From: Ottowia sp. SB7-C50
Lineage (GTDB): Bacteria > Pseudomonadota > Gammaproteobacteria > Burkholderiales > Burkholderiaceae_C
Direction of reading: 5' to 3'
Assembly: GCF_033110285.1 (NCBI RefSeq)
Contig: NZ_CP136995.1
Location: forward strand, 620,001-684,000
DNA length: 64,000 nucleotides
The position numbers were made by a program, and so were the translations under genes. Positions 62,125 through 64,000 of this stretch are shown here, one piece after another; position 1 is the stretch's first letter, and each line of letters starts with the position of its first letter. The notes under the pieces are model-generated. The model was not told the DNA's origin, searched no databases, and worked only from the letters and a program-made list of their open reading frames with translations.

Positions 62125-62611
62125 ATGACCCGACCCACCCCCCACGCCACCCCAGGCCTTCGAGCCCGAATTCGTCGAAGGCCTGCGCCACGTCTTCGAA
62201 GAACGCATTCCGTTCAACCGCGTGCTGGGCATCCAGGTGGTCGAACTGGCCGCCGACCATGTGATGGCGCGGGTCGACATGCGGCCCGATCTGGTGGGCC
62301 ACTTCAGCTACCACCGGTTGCACGGCGGCGTGATCAGCGCCACGCTGGACGCCGTCGGCGGCGTGGCGGTGATGGCGGCCATCGGCGCGCGCCACATGGA
62401 CGAGCCCCCCGCACGGCGGCTGGAGCGCTTTCTCAAGCTCGGCACCATTGACCTGCGCATCGACTACCTGCGCCAGGGCATTGGCGACTTCTTTACCGCG
62501 CGCGGCGAAGTGCTGCGCCTCGGTTCGCGCGTGGCCAGCACGCGCATGGAATTTCACGGCCCCGACGGAACGCTGATCGCCACGGGTGCGGCGGCCTACA
62601 TCGTGTCGTGA
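62125..62611 (+). CDS. Hot-dog thioesterase, PaaI-like, frameshifted by +1 C
   Basis: About 161 residues after correction. As read, the ATG at 62125 runs into the wrong frame at the six-C run 62138-62143. Five C give MTRPTPTPPQAFEPEFVEGL, leading into IPFNRVLGIQVVELAADHVM, the hot-dog core HFSYHRLHGGVISATLDAVG, and the final FHGPDGTLIATGAAAYIVS. The HGGVISATLD motif is the PaaI/YbaW-type active-site helix. Likely an acyl-CoA thioesterase. A second six-C run (62405-62410) is in frame. Confidence 0.85.
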
Positions 62612-62618
62612 ATCTCCA

Positions 62619-62672
62619 ATGCTACTAATTTAGTAGCTGTCTGCGCTTGTCAGACAAGCGCTGCAGCCCGAT
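62619..62672 (+). repeat. Double-palindrome repeat between convergent thioesterase genes
   Basis: The best-preserved copy: AATGCTACTAATTTAGTAGC, then TGTCTGCGCTTGTCAGACAAGCGCTGCAGCCC. Both palindromes are perfect. It fills the 65-bp gap between two convergent genes and is well placed to be a bidirectional terminator. Confidence 0.82.
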
Positions 62673-62676
62673 TCGA

Positions 62677-63138
62677 TCAGATTTCCTGGCGCGGCACCTC
62701 GCGCGGCTTGCCCTGGTCGTCGATGGCGACGTAGGTCAGCGTGGCCTCGGTCACCTTGATGTAGCGCCCCTGGTTGTTGAAGCGCTCGGCATACACGCCC
62801 ACGTTCACCGTCATCGACGTGCGGCCGATGCGCTCCATCTTGGCGTAGAACGACAGGATGTCGCCCACGCGCACCGGCGCCTTGAAGATGAACTGGTTCA
62901 CCGCCACCGTGGCCATGCGGCCCTGCGCATAGCGCGCCGGCAGCACCGACCCGGCCAGGTCCACCTGCGCCATCACCCAGCCGCCGAAGATGTCGCCGTT
63001 GGCATTGGCGTCCCCCGGCAGCGGAATCACCTTGAGCACCAGCACGTGGTCGGCCGGCACGCTGGCTTCGGGCGCGTCGACGGCGGCCGTGTTGGGCGCG
63101 CGCAGATGGCTGGTCACGGAGCTTGACAAGTGAGACAT
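62677..63138 (-). CDS. Acyl-CoA thioesterase, YciA-like
   Basis: 153 residues from the ATG at 63138 (GTG two codons upstream also possible). Single hot-dog domain of the YciA/ACOT type: VIPLPGDANANGDIFGGWVM has the catalytic Asp in the NxxGDIFGGW motif, then VAVNQFIFKAPVRVGDIL and TLTYVAIDDQGKPREVP. Typically hydrolyses a broad range of acyl-CoAs. Divergent from the ABC exporter gene with a 41-bp gap. Confidence 0.9.
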   Translation of the reverse strand: MSHLSSSVTSHLRAPNTAAVDAPEASVPADHVLVLKVIPLPGDANANGDIFGGWVMAQVDLAGSVLPARYAQGRMATVAVNQFIFKAPVRVGDILSFYAKMERIGRTSMTVNVGVYAERFNNQGRYIKVTEATLTYVAIDDQGKPREVPRQEI

Positions 63139-63179
63139 GGTCACAATCTGCAGGAATAAACCGAAAGAGATTGTCCACG

Positions 63180-64000
63180 ATGCGCGGCCGCCGCGACCTG
63201 TCCCATACCCCTTCCATCGCCGATGCGCCGGCTGGCCCGCGTTCGGACTGGCGCACGCTGGGCCGCCTGCTGCCCTACCTGTGGCAGTACAAGTGGCGCG
63301 TGGCGGCGGCGCTGCTGCTGGTCATCGGCGCCAAGCTGGCGAACGTCGGCGTGCCGGTGCTGCTGAAGAACCTGGTCGACGCCATGAGCCTCAAGCCCGG
63401 CGACCCGTCGGCGGTGCTGGTGGTGCCGGCGGGCCTGCTGCTGGCCTATGGCGCGCTGCGGCTGATGACCAGCGTGTTCACCGAACTGCGCGAACTGGTG
63501 TTCGCCAAGGCCACGCAGGGCGCCAGCCGCCAGATCGCGCTGCAGACCTTCGAGCACCTGCACGCCCTGAGCCTGCGCTTTCACCTGGAGCGGCAGACCG
63601 GCGGCATGACGCGCGACATCGAGCGCGGCGTGCGCGGCATCGAATCGCTGGTGTCGTTCTCGCTTTATTCCATCGTGCCGACGATCATCGAGGTGGCGAT
63701 GGTGCTGACCATCCTGGCGGTGAAGTTCGATGCGTCGTTTGCCTGGATCACCGGCGGCGCGCTGGTGCTGTACATCGCCTTTACCGTCGTGGTGACCGAG
63801 TGGCGCACACAGTTTCGCCGCCAGGCCAACGAGGCCGATTCGACCGCGCACACCAAGGCCATCGACTCGCTGCTGAACTACGAGACGGTGAAGTACTTCG
63901 GCAACGAAGGCTTCGAGGCGCGCCGCTACGACGAGAGCCTGGACAAGCTGCGCCGTGCGCGGCTCAAGTCGCAAAGCACGCTGTCGCTGCTGAACACCGG
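63180..64000 (+). CDS. Atm1-type ABC exporter, N-terminal part, runs off window
   Basis: 273 residues visible, with the transmembrane domain only; the ATPase lies beyond the window. Motifs of the Atm1/HMT1 family: LGRLLPYLWQYKWRVAAALL, VGVPVLLKNLVDAM, LRELVFAKATQGASRQIALQ, FHLERQTGGMTRDIERGVRG and AIDSLLNYETVKYFGNEGFE. Bacterial members export glutathione-type or heavy-metal conjugates. Start ATG at 63180. Confidence 0.9.
   Translation, partial: MRGRRDLSHTPSIADAPAGPRSDWRTLGRLLPYLWQYKWRVAAALLLVIGAKLANVGVPVLLKNLVDAMSLKPGDPSAVLVVPAGLLLAYGALRLMTSVFTELRELVFAKATQGASRQIALQTFEHLHALSLRFHLERQTGGMTRDIERGVRGIESLVSFSLYSIVPTIIEVAMVLTILAVKFDASFAWITGGALVLYIAFTVVVTEWRTQFRRQANEADSTAHTKAIDSLLNYETVKYFGNEGFEARRYDESLDKLRRARLKSQSTLSLLNT

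Overview
The window looks like chromosomal DNA of a high-GC betaproteobacterium, most likely family Comamonadaceae (Acidovorax/Ottowia/Diaphorobacter-like). The basis is codon and base usage, the gene families present (phasin, AtmA-type ABC exporter, SlmA, DUF3108, hot-dog thioesterases), and short dispersed repeats that I know from Comamonadaceae genomes. I saw no rRNA, tRNA, CRISPR array, transposase or phage gene. This was read by eye, without database searches.

Layout. 1-13.1 kb: metabolic and housekeeping genes (rhodanese, amidase, BON-LysM protein, coaX, two metallopeptidase-like hydrolases, an ABC substrate-binding protein, a lipoprotein aminopeptidase, acyl-CoA-binding protein, TetR/TPR pair, DUF3108 protein, phasin). 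13.3-23.2 kb: a surface-glycan operon. It holds rfbBDA...rfbC for dTDP-rhamnose, genes for a dTDP-3-acylamino-3,6-dideoxyhexose (DegT aminotransferase, LbH-WxcM fusion, GNAT), and a GtrB/GtrA/polytopic-protein trio that resembles a lipid-linked glycan-modification system. 23.4-34.2 kb: a type II secretion operon in the order gspE-F-G-H-I-J-K-L-M-C-D, followed by a small lipoprotein and two tandem, nearly identical secreted proteins (35.0-38.7 kb) that may be its cargo. 39.1-49.4 kb: a periplasmic PpiC-type foldase, then an ABC-dependent O-polysaccharide export locus (wzm, wzt, two paralogous methyltransferases, a giant methyltransferase-coiled-coil-GT2-GT4 protein on the other strand, and a WecA/TagO-like initiating transferase). 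49.4-64 kb: argB, slmA, a FAH-family hydrolase, then a TetR-controlled beta-oxidation operon (acyl-CoA dehydrogenase, DUF2147 protein, FadN-like dehydrogenase/hydratase, thiolase), further acyl-CoA enzymes and thioesterases, and the start of an Atm1-type ABC exporter.

Quality warning. Twelve sites in eleven genes carry a frameshift, and in every case deleting exactly one base from a G or C run of 6-8 restores the expected protein. I treat these genes as functional and annotate their full span; the uniform +1 bias suggests consensus error rather than decay. Two more C-termini (gspD and the second secreted paralogue) may be affected.

Four repeat families were recognised: (a) a ~110-nt multi-hairpin element placed directly after stop codons in a fixed orientation (3 copies); (b) a ~50-bp double-palindrome repeat (10 copies, three of them inside reading frames); (c) two long inverted repeats built from ~9-nt units; (d) a region at 540-905 with a CTTTCTTTT/AAAAGAAAG hairpin.
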